From: CAVPHV01 sp963821095
GTDB taxonomy: Bacteria > Actinomycetota > Acidimicrobiia > Spongiisociales > UBA5794
Assembly (NCBI GenBank): GCA_963821095.1
Contig: CAWGCJ010000019.1
Coordinates: 1-64,000, forward strand
Direction: 5' to 3'
DNA: 64,000 nucleotides
Positions 26,175-35,232 of this stretch are shown here, in pieces. The notes beneath the pieces are model-generated. The model saw only the letters and a list, made by a program, of their open reading frames with translations, was not told the origin of the DNA and searched no databases. A program made the position numbers and the translations under genes. Position 1 is the stretch's first letter. Each line of letters begins with the position of its first letter.

Positions 26175-26956
26175 GCGATGGCGGCGTACCCGACCACGCG
26201 GTTTCGTGGCCCTGCGGTGTCGCCTGAGTTGCGAAGGTCCAGTGTTTCGGGGCTCATTGAAGCGGTAGCCGTGGCGGCCAACAGGGACCGCACCGGCGAA
26301 GCGCCGCAGGCTTGATCGGGGTGAATGGCAGCAGGATCGCCGGCGACGATCGCATCGACTGTGGCGCGATCGCGACGTCGGGCCTCCTCATACGGCAAGT
26401 AGTGACTCAGGTCGGAGCTGACCACCACCAAGTCCTCCTCACCCCAGCAGCGATCGAGGAAGGCTCCGCCCCGAACAAACGGGACGTGCCCCACCACGGC
26501 AGGCAGCAGCTTCCATCCGTCGGTGAGGATGCGCTGGAGAAAGGGAAGCTGGACCTCGATGGCGTGCTCGCGCAGATGGGGATCGTCGGCGACAACTGCG
26601 GCGCGGGCGGCGACGAGTCTTTCGCGCAACTCGACGTCGACCGGTACCTCGCCGAGGGGAGTCCGCCATGCATCGAACCCGCTGAGCGCAATCTTGTCGA
26701 GCGGCACCGTGTGATTGGGGCCGAGCACTACGGCCGTTCTCACCGTGCGACCCTGATCGAGCAGGCGTCGGTAGGCCGTGGCGGCGACCGGGCCGGAGTA
26801 CACGTATCCGGCATGGGGAACGATCATCGCGCCGAGCGGCTCCACCCGGCTCGGCACGCGAGCTTCATGGACCATGAGGTCCACGCTGGCGGCCAACTCC
26901 GCGGCGTCGGCTGGGTAGAAGCTGCCGGCAACGGCCGGCAGGCGGACGCTGGTCAC
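26138..26956 (-). CDS. amrB: AmmeMemoRadiSam protein B (MEMO1 family)
   Basis: 272 residues from a GTG at 26956 that overlaps the amrS stop (GTGA). A longer frame to 27046 exists but lies wholly inside amrS. Signatures: RLPAVAGSFYPADAAEL, MIVPHAGYVYSGPVAATAY, VVLGPNHTVPLDKIAL, EHAIEVQLPFLQRI and VVVSSDLSHYLPYEEA. These include the His/Asp/Cys-type cluster that in MEMO1 binds a metal. The role of the AmmeMemoRadiSam set is still unsettled. It is the last gene of the operon with amrS and the AhpD-like selenoprotein candidate. No AMMECR1 (protein A) gene is in the window. Confidence 0.9.
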   Translation of the reverse strand: MTSVRLPAVAGSFYPADAAELAASVDLMVHEARVPSRVEPLGAMIVPHAGYVYSGPVAATAYRRLLDQGRTVRTAVVLGPNHTVPLDKIALSGFDAWRTPLGEVPVDVELRERLVAARAAVVADDPHLREHAIEVQLPFLQRILTDGWKLLPAVVGHVPFVRGGAFLDRCWGEEDLVVVSSDLSHYLPYEEARRRDRATVDAIVAGDPAAIHPDQACGASPVRSLLAATATASMSPETLDLRNSGDTAGPRNRVVGYAAIAYHSALPSFDRL

Positions 26957-28059
26957 GGTCGAGCTTCCGTCATCCGAATTGGACGTCGACGCGGTCCCCA
27001 CGAACCAGCCGGTCCTGAGAATCTGCCGGCGATCTGGTGCCCGCACCCGTCGCAGCGACCGGTGTCGTCAAGCCGATACCCGGCGATTGTGTACCAGTCG
27101 CGTTCGACGACCAGCTCACCACAGGCCGGGCACCGGGTGCTTGAACCGGCCCGATCGTGCACATTCCCAACGTACACATAGCGGAGCCCGTGGTCGGCGG
27201 CAATGGTGCGCGCCCGCCGCAGGGTGTCGACGGGAGTGGCCGGGGTATCGAGCATCCTGAAATCGGGGTGGAACGCCGTGAAGTGAAGCGGGATGTCCGG
27301 ACCCAGATGCTCCGCAACCCAAGTGGCCAATGCGGTCAGTTCGGCATCACCATCGTTGTGGCCGGGGATGAGGAGCGTGGTCAGTTCCACCCAGGTGTCC
27401 GTCTCGCAATGGGCGTACTCGATGGTCTCCAGCACCGGCTGCAGTGATCCGGCAGCCAAGTGTCGATAGAACTGTTCGTTGAACGCCTTCAGATCGATGT
27501 TGGCGGCATCGAGATGGTTGAACAGAGCGGCGCGTGGGGCTGGGTTCACATAGCCGGCTGTGACGGCAACGGTCTTGATTCCTCGCTCTCGGCAGGCAAT
27601 CGCAGTGTCAATTGCGTATTCGAGGAAGACGACCGGATCGTTGTAGGTGAATGCAACGCTCGTACATCCCAGGCTTTCGGCAACGGTGGCGATGCGCTCC
27701 GGTGACGCCGCGTCCGCCAACGTGTCGATCTCCTTTGACTTGCTGATGTCCCAGTTCTGGCAGAAGCGGCACGCCAGATTGCAGCCTGCCGTACCGAATG
27801 AGAGCACGGCCGTGCCGGGGTAGAAGTGATTGAGCGGCTTCTTCTCGATTGGATCGATGCAGAAGCCGCTCGACCGACCGTACGTGGCGAGCACGACCCG
27901 ATCGTTGCACCTGCCGCGTACGAAGCACACACCGCGCTGGCCATCTCGCAGCTTGCACGCTCTAGGACAGACGTCGCATTGCACGCGCCCGTCTGTGCGC
28001 AGGTGCCAGTACTCGGTGGGGATCGTGTCGCTTCGGCTGAGATCGAGTTGCGGTGTCAT
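26953..28059 (-). CDS. amrS: AmmeMemoRadiSam radical SAM enzyme
   Basis: 368 residues. The N-terminal Cys motif CDVCPRACKLRDGQRGVC (28-45) is typical of this pyruvate-formate-lyase-activating-like family. The radical SAM cluster motif is CNLACRFC (Cys93, 97, 100), followed by FTYNDPVVFLEY and FHPDFRM. A zinc ribbon (CPACGEL, CDGCG) ends the protein, followed by a basic tail. It should reductively cleave SAM to a 5'-deoxyadenosyl radical; the substrate is unknown. It starts 64 bases after the selenoprotein candidate and overlaps amrB by four bases. Confidence 0.92.
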   Translation of the reverse strand: MTPQLDLSRSDTIPTEYWHLRTDGRVQCDVCPRACKLRDGQRGVCFVRGRCNDRVVLATYGRSSGFCIDPIEKKPLNHFYPGTAVLSFGTAGCNLACRFCQNWDISKSKEIDTLADAASPERIATVAESLGCTSVAFTYNDPVVFLEYAIDTAIACRERGIKTVAVTAGYVNPAPRAALFNHLDAANIDLKAFNEQFYRHLAAGSLQPVLETIEYAHCETDTWVELTTLLIPGHNDGDAELTALATWVAEHLGPDIPLHFTAFHPDFRMLDTPATPVDTLRRARTIAADHGLRYVYVGNVHDRAGSSTRCPACGELVVERDWYTIAGYRLDDTGRCDGCGHQIAGRFSGPAGSWGPRRRPIRMTEARP

Positions 28060-28123
28060 GGGGACTCCCTATTCACTCTCAGGCGAGAGGCTCCGTTTCC
28101 GCAAGGGCCAAAGGGCGGTTCGG

Positions 28124-29125
28124 TCAGTGGCCGGCGTGCGGGAAGCCGTCGAGGCCAAGCACGTCGATGATCGACGCGAGGTCGCGACGCATCGCCGGGC
28201 CGGTGGGCAGCCCGGTGGCGTCAACGACCCGGTTGTAGATCTCAAAGGCACCGGCAACGCACGCCGCCTTGAGCGCAGGCTGCGGGCCCAGCACAGCAGC
28301 GACGGCTGCAACGGCGCTGCCATTTGAGGCTGTGCCGACCGACGATAATCCGAGGTCGATGAGCTCCCGCCCGGCGGCCAGGCCGGGATCGGTGCCTGGA
28401 GTCGCGATGGCGGCCAATTCGAGACCATGGTTGGTTTCGGTGGCGCTCCAACTGAGCATCCGGGCGTGCGAGAGCGTTCAGTAGAAGCACTCATTGGCGA
28501 GTGACGTCGTGGTGGCCACCAATTCGATCTGGGTGCGGTGCAGCCCGTCCTTGGTGATGTTCGGATCTGCCATCTCAGGCCCCGTCATGTAGAGGGCTTC
28601 GGTGAGGTCGATCATGGTCCGTTGCGCGGCCGGCACGGCGGCCAGCACGTTTGGCGGGATCGGGGGGCTTGCCATGGCGACCCAGGCGCTCCGCTTCTTC
28701 ACCGCCGCAGGCACCGGATCGTGTGATGGCGTCCCGGGTAGCGGTGTGGGCAGCGACTCGAGATCACATCCCAACAGTCGGGTCACCGTGTCGATGGCGA
28801 CGACCTCCGAGACGATTCCGACCAACTCGATGTAGCGCCCCAGGCCGATCCCGTCGACGACGGCGTCGACCCACACCCGTGTTGTGGTCGCCGGTGTCGC
28901 CGCCAGCCGCGCCACGGCGTCGTTGGCCGCGGCGGGGAGCAGCGGATCTCGGTCTTCCGACCCCCGGCGGTTGGCTCGGGCGAGGTGGGCGATGGCGATT
29001 CGCTCCGGCCCGGTCCACCACGTCCCCGGCGCGGCAATGTGGCTCCAAGTTCGGAGGAAGAGCTGCCGAACCTGTGGTGCCACGGTGACGGGGCTCTGCT
29101 CGAAAGCAAACATGGTGTTGGTCAT
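28124..29125 (-). CDS. AhpD-like carboxymuconolactone-decarboxylase-fold protein with Cys-x-x-UGA (probable selenoprotein)
   Basis: An ORF from the ATG at 29125 stops at a TGA (28480-28478) after NECFY. The very same frame then continues TLSHARMLSW for another 117 residues to 28124. Read through, the product has 333 residues: a two-part all-helical protein in which ECFY-x-TLSHARML fits the Cys-x-x-Cys...His active site of AhpD/CMD-fold peroxidases, and the UGA is exactly at the second Cys (position 216; first Cys is 213). A small hairpin with a G-containing loop follows the UGA. Sec insertion is the simplest reading; a nonsense mutation is the alternative. No Sec machinery genes are in the window. 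It leads the operon with amrS and amrB. Confidence 0.75.
28444..28480 (-). promoter_or_regulatory. Candidate bacterial SECIS region after the in-frame UGA
   Basis: UGA is at 28480-28478. A hairpin with stem GCTC/GAGC plus a wobble pair and loop AGTTG lies at 28458-28444, its loop starting 24 bases after the UGA, inside the 16-37 range of known bacterial SECIS elements and with a G in the second loop position. The stem is short, so this is supportive only. Confidence 0.4.
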
Positions 29126-29193
29126 TGGCTCTGCTCGAGGTGACGCATCAGTTCCTCGGTGACCCTACCGAACGAGATGCGGTCGATGTCGCC

Positions 29194-29988
29194 TCAGTCT
29201 TTGCCCGCAAGAAACTCGAGGAGTACCGTCTCCAACTCTTCTCCGTGGTCGATGAACAGATTTGTGCCGTGCCGGCTGCCTGTCAGGATGAGCACCTCGG
29301 CGTCGGGCCGCACTGAGCGAATCGTCTCAGCGTTTGCGGGATAGGGCGCATCGCCCTCGGCGGCAATCAGCAACACGGGAGCGGTTGCGACCGCAACGCC
29401 GCCGACTGCGTCGGACCCCTCGAAGACAGCCGGGGCCGACAACGAAGCAGCGCCGGCGAACTCACGGTTCGCGGTTGCGGTCAAGACCCCGGTACCGCCC
29501 ATCGAGGCGCCGATACCGAACACCCGAGCGGCTCCGGAGTCGATCGCGTAGTCAAAGGCCGCGGTCACGTCGGTCGAGACGGAAAAGCCTTCGCCTTCCG
29601 AGTTTCCGTAGCCGCGAAAGTTGAAGGCGATCGCCGAATAGCCCTCGTCGGCAAGGACCGCCGCAAAGTCGAACCACGACTCCATCGAGGCGGGGAGCAT
29701 GTGCGCCAGGACGACGAAGTCCTCTCCGTTGCCGAAACGGCGCCCCTCGAGGGTGACTCCGTCGCTGGTCTCGAATGCGACGTCGATGCCCTCGGGTGGC
29801 ACTTCGGCAGCGGTGGGTGTCGTGATCGCGACTGAGGTCGTTGCCGTGGCCTGCGTCGTGGAGCCGCTGAGGGTCTCCGTCGTTGCGGTGGTGAGGCCGG
29901 TGGCAGTGGTCGACGAACTCGAGCCTCCACACGCCGCCGGGATGATGATGAACAGGGTGATGGTGGGGATGAGTGGGCGGAATTTCAT
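29194..29988 (-). CDS. Lipoprotein alpha/beta hydrolase
   Basis: 264 residues from the ATG at 29988; upstream readings of the frame cross other genes. Signal peptide with lipobox PAAC (about 17-20), so it should be lipid-anchored on the outside. A Ser/Thr linker of about 45 residues precedes an alpha/beta hydrolase: VVLAHMLPASMESWFD, AFNFRGYGNSEGEG, nucleophile GIGASMGGTG, acid in LLIAAEGDAPYP, His in LTGSRHGTNLF. Dienelactone-hydrolase-like order. Substrate unknown. It is 68 bases upstream of the selenoprotein gene on the same strand. Confidence 0.85.
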   Translation of the reverse strand: MKFRPLIPTITLFIIIPAACGGSSSSTTATGLTTATTETLSGSTTQATATTSVAITTPTAAEVPPEGIDVAFETSDGVTLEGRRFGNGEDFVVLAHMLPASMESWFDFAAVLADEGYSAIAFNFRGYGNSEGEGFSVSTDVTAAFDYAIDSGAARVFGIGASMGGTGVLTATANREFAGAASLSAPAVFEGSDAVGGVAVATAPVLLIAAEGDAPYPANAETIRSVRPDAEVLILTGSRHGTNLFIDHGEELETVLLEFLAGKD

Positions 29989-30150
29989 GGTGTCGTCAAG
30001 CATGGCACACACCCGAATTTCGGTAGCGGTTCGGCGGGTCGTTGCTGCAGAGTCCCCATCGGTGATCCTCGAATGATCATGTGACGCTGCTCCGGCGGTA
30101 GCACTTGCCTCATGGCATAGACTTGGGCTCACCGCAATCGAAGGAGCCTC

Positions 30151-30438
30151 ATGAAGAAGTTGTTCAAGCTGGCCGTGTTGGCCGGCATCGTGGCCGGCGT
30201 CGCGAAGCTGGTTCAAGCCAAGAAGGCCGAGTGGAGCGGGCTGTCGGAAGCCCAGGTTCGCGACAAGCTCGACACGACGATCGGTCGCAAGGTCGATGAC
30301 CCCGACAAGATGGCCGAGATCAGCGACAAGGTCGTGTCGAAGATGAAAGAGCGCGGGATGATCGAGTCGGCTCCCTCCGAAGAGGGCAACGGCGGCACGT
30401 CCGTGGACGCCGCGGACGAGGCCCCGGCAGGGGAGTAG
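30151..30438 (+). CDS. Small membrane-associated protein, unknown
   Basis: 95 residues with AAGGAG seven bases upstream and a TAGACT -10 box near 30118. One hydrophobic N-terminal segment (LFKLAVLAGIVAGVAKLV) is followed by a conserved-looking charged helix (WSGLSEAQVRDKLDTTI, DKMAEISDKVVSKMKERG) and an acidic tail. Similar short one-helix proteins occur in actinobacteria, but I know no function. Confidence 0.65.
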   Translation: MKKLFKLAVLAGIVAGVAKLVQAKKAEWSGLSEAQVRDKLDTTIGRKVDDPDKMAEISDKVVSKMKERGMIESAPSEEGNGGTSVDAADEAPAGE

Positions 30439-30577
30439 GCGAGTTCCGGCTCGGCCCTTGCCCTCGCGCCGCCGGACCGGTGGCGCGAGCGGCACATCCC
30501 CCTGAGGTGGAGCGGGTCTCGGCGCGCCAAGATGTCACTGCGGGCCGAGCACCATCTGTCGATCGAATTGAGTGAAC

Positions 30578-31564
30578 ATGCAGTACCGCACATTGGGGCG
30601 AACCGGCTACGAGATCTCCGCGGTTGGCTTTGGAGCCTGGGCCATCGGGGCTGATTGGGGTTCGGTTTCCGATGACGATGCCATGGCGGCGCTCAGCGAA
30701 GCCGTTGACCACGGCATCACCTTCTACGACACGGCCGACGTCTACGGCAACGGTCGAAGCGAGCAACTGATCGCGCGGCTCCGTCGGGAGCGGCCCGAGT
30801 TCAGAATGATTGTGGCGACCAAAGCGGGACGTCGCCTCAATCCGCACACGGCCGACGGCTACACACCGGAGAGCATCGAGGCCTTCATCGATCGCAGCCG
30901 GGTGTACCTGGAAATGGAGACGCTCGATCTGGTGCAGCTCCATTGCCCGCCGACCGACGTCTACTACCGGCCTGAGCTGTTCGCTGCCCTCGACGACATG
31001 GTCGAGCGCGGCAAGATCAGGCACTACGGCGTGAGCGTCGAGCGGGTCGAAGAGGCACTCAAGGCTATCGAGTATCCCGGCGTGGCGACGGTGCAGATCA
31101 TCTTCAACATGCTTCGGCACCGCCCCGCCGAGCTGTTCTTTCGCGAAGCTGCCGCCCGCAATGTCGGTGTGATTGCCCGGGTGCCGCTGGCCAGCGGGTT
31201 GCTCACGGGCAAAATGTCCCCAGAGTCCGAGTTTGGTGCCGACGACCATCGGCAGTACAACCGCACGGGCGCGGCGTTTGATGTCGGTGAGACCTTCTCC
31301 GGCCTTCCATTCGATGTTGGGCTCGAAGCCATGGAGGAGCTGCGTCCTCTCGTGCCCGACGGAACGACACCGGCGCAGTTGGCGTTGGCGTGGATCCTGT
31401 CACACGAGGCTGTCTCCACCGTCATCCCCGGCGGCAAGAACCCGGACCAGGTCGCCGACAACGCCGCTGCGGTGGATTTGGTCCCACTTCCCGCCGAGAC
31501 CATGGAGCAGGTTGCCGAGGTGTACGACACCTACGCCCGCCCCCACGTCCACCACCGCTGGTAG
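30578..31564 (+). CDS. Aldo/keto reductase
   Basis: 328 residues from the ATG at 30578; a GTG two codons earlier is possible. (beta/alpha)8 barrel with the catalytic tetrad: Asp and Tyr in FYDTADVYGNG, Lys in VATKAGRRL, His in LVQLHCPP. The NADPH-binding end is present (ILSHEAVSTVIPGGKNPDQV). It reduces aldehydes or ketones with NADPH; the natural substrate cannot be told. It ends just before the 25-bp palindrome. Confidence 0.9.
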   Translation: MQYRTLGRTGYEISAVGFGAWAIGADWGSVSDDDAMAALSEAVDHGITFYDTADVYGNGRSEQLIARLRRERPEFRMIVATKAGRRLNPHTADGYTPESIEAFIDRSRVYLEMETLDLVQLHCPPTDVYYRPELFAALDDMVERGKIRHYGVSVERVEEALKAIEYPGVATVQIIFNMLRHRPAELFFREAAARNVGVIARVPLASGLLTGKMSPESEFGADDHRQYNRTGAAFDVGETFSGLPFDVGLEAMEELRPLVPDGTTPAQLALAWILSHEAVSTVIPGGKNPDQVADNAAAVDLVPLPAETMEQVAEVYDTYARPHVHHRW

Positions 31565-31569
31565 CACTC

Positions 31570-31623
31570 CCCGTTCTTGCGTAGATTCCGGCCAATACTG
31601 GCCGGAATCTACGCAAGAACGGG
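31570..31623. terminator. Perfect 25-bp inverted repeat, bidirectional terminator candidate
   Basis: Arms 31570-31594 and 31599-31623 are perfect complements over 25 bases with a four-base loop (ATAC), between the convergent aldo/keto reductase and MpaB-type genes; the second arm touches the latter's stop. Far longer than a normal terminator and AT-poor at the ends, with no U-tract outside the stem. Confidence 0.75.
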
Positions 31624-31624
31624 T

Positions 31625-32554
31625 CTACGACTCGATCGGCGGGAGCCGCCGGAAGAGGCCCCCGGGGATGGGAGCGTCGACTCGGAGCAGCGCCAGATGC
31701 CACGACGGCGACGACCCGAGCGACCAGCGCAGGAACCACGTCATCAGTCGGCCGATAGTGATGGCGCCGGGGATTCTTCGGATGCCCAAGGTGCGCCGCA
31801 GCCGGGGTGTGATGGTGGCGGCCGCTGCCAGAAAGAGCAGCCGGTAGGCGAAGCGAACGATGAGCGGCAACGGCGGCTTCTTCAGGAACGCCACGGTCTC
31901 CTCCATCCCCGGCGACGGCATCACATCGGGATGATGCTCGAGCCAACCGGCCAGCGCCGGCGCCGTTTCGGGCATCGGGTCGGCGTCGAGCAGCGCGCCT
32001 ACGGCCCTTTGCTCGGTCACGAAGCGGTCGGCCTCGGCCGCGGTGAGTCGCTGTGGGCCGAACACTTGATAGGCGACGAGGAACGAGTCGGTCAGGGCGT
32101 TGTGCACCCAGGCTGCCATCTCAGGCGTATCGGCGGAGTACGGCCGGCCTCGGTGTGACACCCCGGTGACGCGGCGATGCATGGTGCGGACAATGCCGAC
32201 CGCCTCATCTACCTCAGGCATGGCGCCGTAGGCGGTTGCGGTGACGTAGGCAGAGGTGCGCGACAGTCGACCCAGCGGATCGACCCGATAGCGGGAATGG
32301 TCCGAGACGCCGGCGACGACCTCAGCGTGGGCGGCCTGCACAATGAGGGCACGAATCCCGCCGACAAACGCCGCAGCATCGCCGATCACGGGCCAGGTCA
32401 CCGAATCAGGCCCGAAGAGCCCGGGATCGCCGCGGTACAGCATCGAGTTCGCCAGCGGATACGGAGCGTGCGCGAACAGCCCAACCGTTGTGCCGGTAAC
32501 GCGCTCTTGCACGATGTCGAGAGCGCGCTCGGCGACTTGTTTGATCCGGTTCAT
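31625..32554 (-). CDS. DUF2236 / MpaB-type oxygenase family protein
   Basis: 309 residues. The DUF2236 pattern is present: RGDPGLFGPDSVTWPVIGD at the start, GGIRALIVQAAHAEVVAGV, DPLGRLSRTSAYVTATAYG, VSHRGRPYSADTPEMAAWVH (the heme/oxygenase region with conserved His) and a C-terminal pair of basic helices near IGRLMTWFLRW. The family includes rubber oxygenase Lcp and mycophenolate MpaB; the substrate of this one is unknown. No signal peptide. The DUF2236 call is sure at family level only. Confidence 0.82.
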   Translation of the reverse strand: MNRIKQVAERALDIVQERVTGTTVGLFAHAPYPLANSMLYRGDPGLFGPDSVTWPVIGDAAAFVGGIRALIVQAAHAEVVAGVSDHSRYRVDPLGRLSRTSAYVTATAYGAMPEVDEAVGIVRTMHRRVTGVSHRGRPYSADTPEMAAWVHNALTDSFLVAYQVFGPQRLTAAEADRFVTEQRAVGALLDADPMPETAPALAGWLEHHPDVMPSPGMEETVAFLKKPPLPLIVRFAYRLLFLAAAATITPRLRRTLGIRRIPGAITIGRLMTWFLRWSLGSSPSWHLALLRVDAPIPGGLFRRLPPIES

Positions 32555-32609
32555 TGCGTCCTGCCTCGTCGAGAGAGTACGGAGCCATCGGACTTAGAAG
32601 ATGACCGCG

Positions 32610-34436
32610 CTACTGACGTTTCTTGGCCTGCTTGCGGGCGCTTTCCGTGAGGTGACGCTTGCGGACCCTGATGGCGGTCGGGGTGACCTCAACCAGTTCG
32701 TCTTCGGCGATCCATTCGATCGCCGTCTCCAGCGTGAGTTCGCGCGGCGGCTTGAGCTTGATGGCCTCGTCCGCTTGGTGGGTGCGGATGTTGGTGAGCT
32801 GCTTGCCCTTGGTGGCGTTGACGTACATCTCTTCGGGTCGGCTGGCCTCGCCGATCACCATGCCCTCGTAGACATCTACTCCGGGTCCGATGAAGAGCTC
32901 GGCGCGTTTTTGGAGGTTGTCGAGAGCGAAGGCGGTCGCCACTCCGATCCGATCGGCGGTCATCGCCCCGCCGGTACGGTGGGGTAGTTCACCCGCCCAC
33001 GGCATCCAACCGGCATGGTGTTGGTGAACCAGAGCAGTGCCTCGCGTCGCGGTCATGAGCAGTGAACGGAACCCAAGTAGCCCGCGGGCAGGTGCCGTGA
33101 CGGTGACGATGGTCCGTCCAGCGTCTCCAGGCCGCAGGTCGGTGACCTTTCCCTTGCGGGGGGCAACGGCCTGGGTCACCGTTCCGACGTGCTCGTCGGG
33201 CACGTCGACTACGGCACGCTCGACCGGTTCGTGGGGTTTGCCGTCGACCTCACGGATGATGACCTCGGGCCGGCTCACTTGGAGCTCGAACCCTTCGCGG
33301 CGCATCGATTCGATCAATACCGCAAGCTGTAGCTCGCCGCGGCCGGCCACTTCGATCACCTCGGGCGACGAAGTGGCGCCGATGCGGATCGACACGTTGC
33401 CGAGCACCTCGCGGTCGAGCCTTTCCTTGATCTGGCGGGAGGTGAGGAACTTGCCGTCGCGTCCATTGAGCGGCGACGTGTTGACGCCAAAGGTCATCCG
33501 CAGCACCGGTTCGTCAACCACGAGTCGGGGCAGCGGCTGGGGATCAACCGGGTCGGCGAGGGTGTCGCCGATCTCGACCTCGGGGAACCCGGCGACAACG
33601 AACAGGTCGCCGGCGGTTCGTTCGGCTACCTCGGTCCGCGCCAATCCCTCGAAGCCTAGGAGGTGAGTGAGCTTGCGCCGCAGCGGGGGCTCTTCCTCAT
33701 TGGAGTGGCAAAGGGCGACCCGCTCGCCGGCGCGCAAGGTGCCCTCGACGACACGGCCGATCGCCAATCTGCCCAGGTAGTCGGAGGCGTCGAGGTTGGT
33801 GACGATCGCCTGGAGCGGGGCGTCGGAATTGCCCGACGGCGGAGGGATCGTTTCGACGATGGCGTCGAGCAGCGGTGAGAGATCGCTGTTCTCATCAGGC
33901 ATGCCGACGCCCGCAACGGCGCGGCCCTGGCGGGCGATCGACGAGATGATGGGGAACTCTATGTGGTGGTCGGCGGCGTCGAGGTCAAAGAACAACTGGT
34001 AGATCTCGTTGACGACCTCTTCCACCCTGGCGTCGGACCGGTCGACCTTGTTGATGACGACCACGGCCGGGATGTGCAGATCCAGCGCCTTGGACAGGAC
34101 GTACCGGGTTTGCGGCATCGGCCCTTCGGCGGCGTCGACGAGCAGCAATACCCCATCAACCATGGCGAGCGCCCGTTCGACTTCACCTCCGAAGTCGGCG
34201 TGGCCCGGAGTGTCCACCAGGTTGATCCTGGTGCCCTTCCATTCAACGGAGGCCGCCTTGGCGAGAATCGTGATGCCTCGTTCCCGCTCCTGGTCGTTGC
34301 TGTCCATGACGCGATCGACCCGCGTCTCGTGGGAGGCGAAGACGCCGGTGGCACCGAGCATCGCGTCGACCAGCGTGGTCTTGCCATGGTCTACGTGCGC
34401 GATCAATGCAACGTTGCGGAAGGGGGAACCGGACAT
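32610..34436 (-). CDS. typA: Ribosome-associated GTPase TypA/BipA
   Basis: 608 residues, full length for the family. G1 AHVDHGKTTLVDAM near the N-terminus, then RGITILAKA, G3 DTPGHADFGGEVER, G4 NKVDR. EF-G-like domains II, III and V follow, ending with the BipA-specific C-terminal domain (IGPGVDVYEGMVIGEASRP) and the Lys/Arg tail RVRKRHLTESARKQAKKRQ. It acts in 50S assembly and stress translation. Intact with no frameshift. Confidence 0.96.
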   Translation of the reverse strand: MSGSPFRNVALIAHVDHGKTTLVDAMLGATGVFASHETRVDRVMDSNDQERERGITILAKAASVEWKGTRINLVDTPGHADFGGEVERALAMVDGVLLLVDAAEGPMPQTRYVLSKALDLHIPAVVVINKVDRSDARVEEVVNEIYQLFFDLDAADHHIEFPIISSIARQGRAVAGVGMPDENSDLSPLLDAIVETIPPPSGNSDAPLQAIVTNLDASDYLGRLAIGRVVEGTLRAGERVALCHSNEEEPPLRRKLTHLLGFEGLARTEVAERTAGDLFVVAGFPEVEIGDTLADPVDPQPLPRLVVDEPVLRMTFGVNTSPLNGRDGKFLTSRQIKERLDREVLGNVSIRIGATSSPEVIEVAGRGELQLAVLIESMRREGFELQVSRPEVIIREVDGKPHEPVERAVVDVPDEHVGTVTQAVAPRKGKVTDLRPGDAGRTIVTVTAPARGLLGFRSLLMTATRGTALVHQHHAGWMPWAGELPHRTGGAMTADRIGVATAFALDNLQKRAELFIGPGVDVYEGMVIGEASRPEEMYVNATKGKQLTNIRTHQADEAIKLKPPRELTLETAIEWIAEDELVEVTPTAIRVRKRHLTESARKQAKKRQ

Positions 34437-34466
34437 GAGGCGCGCGATGGTAACCGGTTCCGGGAC

Positions 34467-34958
34467 TCACCAGTCCATGTCGTGCAGTCGGCAGGCGTTG
34501 AGCAGAAAGGCCGCGACGTCACCGGCGGAGAGTCCGTAGGGTCGGGGAGCATTGACCCCGGCGACAATCTGCTCAGCAGATTCGGGTGATCCGGTGGTTC
34601 GGTAGTAGACGTCGGGGTCGACTTCGAGAGCAAGTCTGGCATCCGGCAGCAGCAGCACCCAGGAGTGCTCGTTGCCGAGTTCCCAGCATTGGATCTTGCG
34701 GGTCCACGACTTGGTCGAGTGCTTCACCACCCGGTGGCCTTCGCGGTACGCCTGCTTCGGTGGGGTGACCCTTGCCTGCTTGGCCATCCGGACGAACCGG
34801 CGCAACATGATGACGGCCTGCCCATCGAGGAGCGACTCGAGCGGCACGATCGTGCCGGGCTCCCAGCCGCTGTATTGGGTCTCGGTTGCCTCACGGACGA
34901 CATCAACCCGCCGTGAAGCGGCGAGTCCATCTCTGATCCGTTCGTCCCACTGACTCAC
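34467..34958 (-). CDS. Conserved-looking cytoplasmic protein, unknown
   Basis: 163 residues, mixed alpha/beta, no membrane segment or signal peptide. Notable segments are VEATE-like ETQYSGWEPGTIVPLESL, a basic region (KHSTKSWTRKIQCWEL), LLLPDARLALEVDPDVYYR and a C-terminal helix (SAGDVAAFLLNACRLHDMDW). The stop is 30 bases from the typA start on the same strand, so it may share a transcript with typA. Family not recognised. Confidence 0.6.
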   Translation of the reverse strand: MSQWDERIRDGLAASRRVDVVREATETQYSGWEPGTIVPLESLLDGQAVIMLRRFVRMAKQARVTPPKQAYREGHRVVKHSTKSWTRKIQCWELGNEHSWVLLLPDARLALEVDPDVYYRTTGSPESAEQIVAGVNAPRPYGLSAGDVAAFLLNACRLHDMDW

Positions 34959-35232
34959 AGTGTGGCCCCTTGCTACTCACTGTTGGTATCGGCACCGCAA
35001 GTGGTGGAACTTCAACGGCATTCTGCGGCGTACCGGCCAGCCCTGCCTGCGGTTCGGTGGGAAACCTCGTTCGGAACGCGGTCCGGTCGAGCGCGACTAT
35101 CGTATGGCCAGCCGCAGCAGGCGGTGCAGGCCCCTTCTCCCGTCCATGTCATTGAGCTAGAGGCCGAGTGTATGAGAGTCGATGGACCGGTGGCGGCCGG
35201 CACATCGCACAGAGAAAGGCCATGAGGCTCGA

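Noticed and set aside
26957..27046. N-terminal extension of amrB
   Set aside because: It lies entirely inside amrS in another frame; the GTGA overlap start is typical of coupled genes.
29989..30495. Long N-terminal extension of the lipoprotein hydrolase
   Set aside because: It overlaps the opposite-strand small gene 30151-30438; the lipobox start at 29988 is far better.
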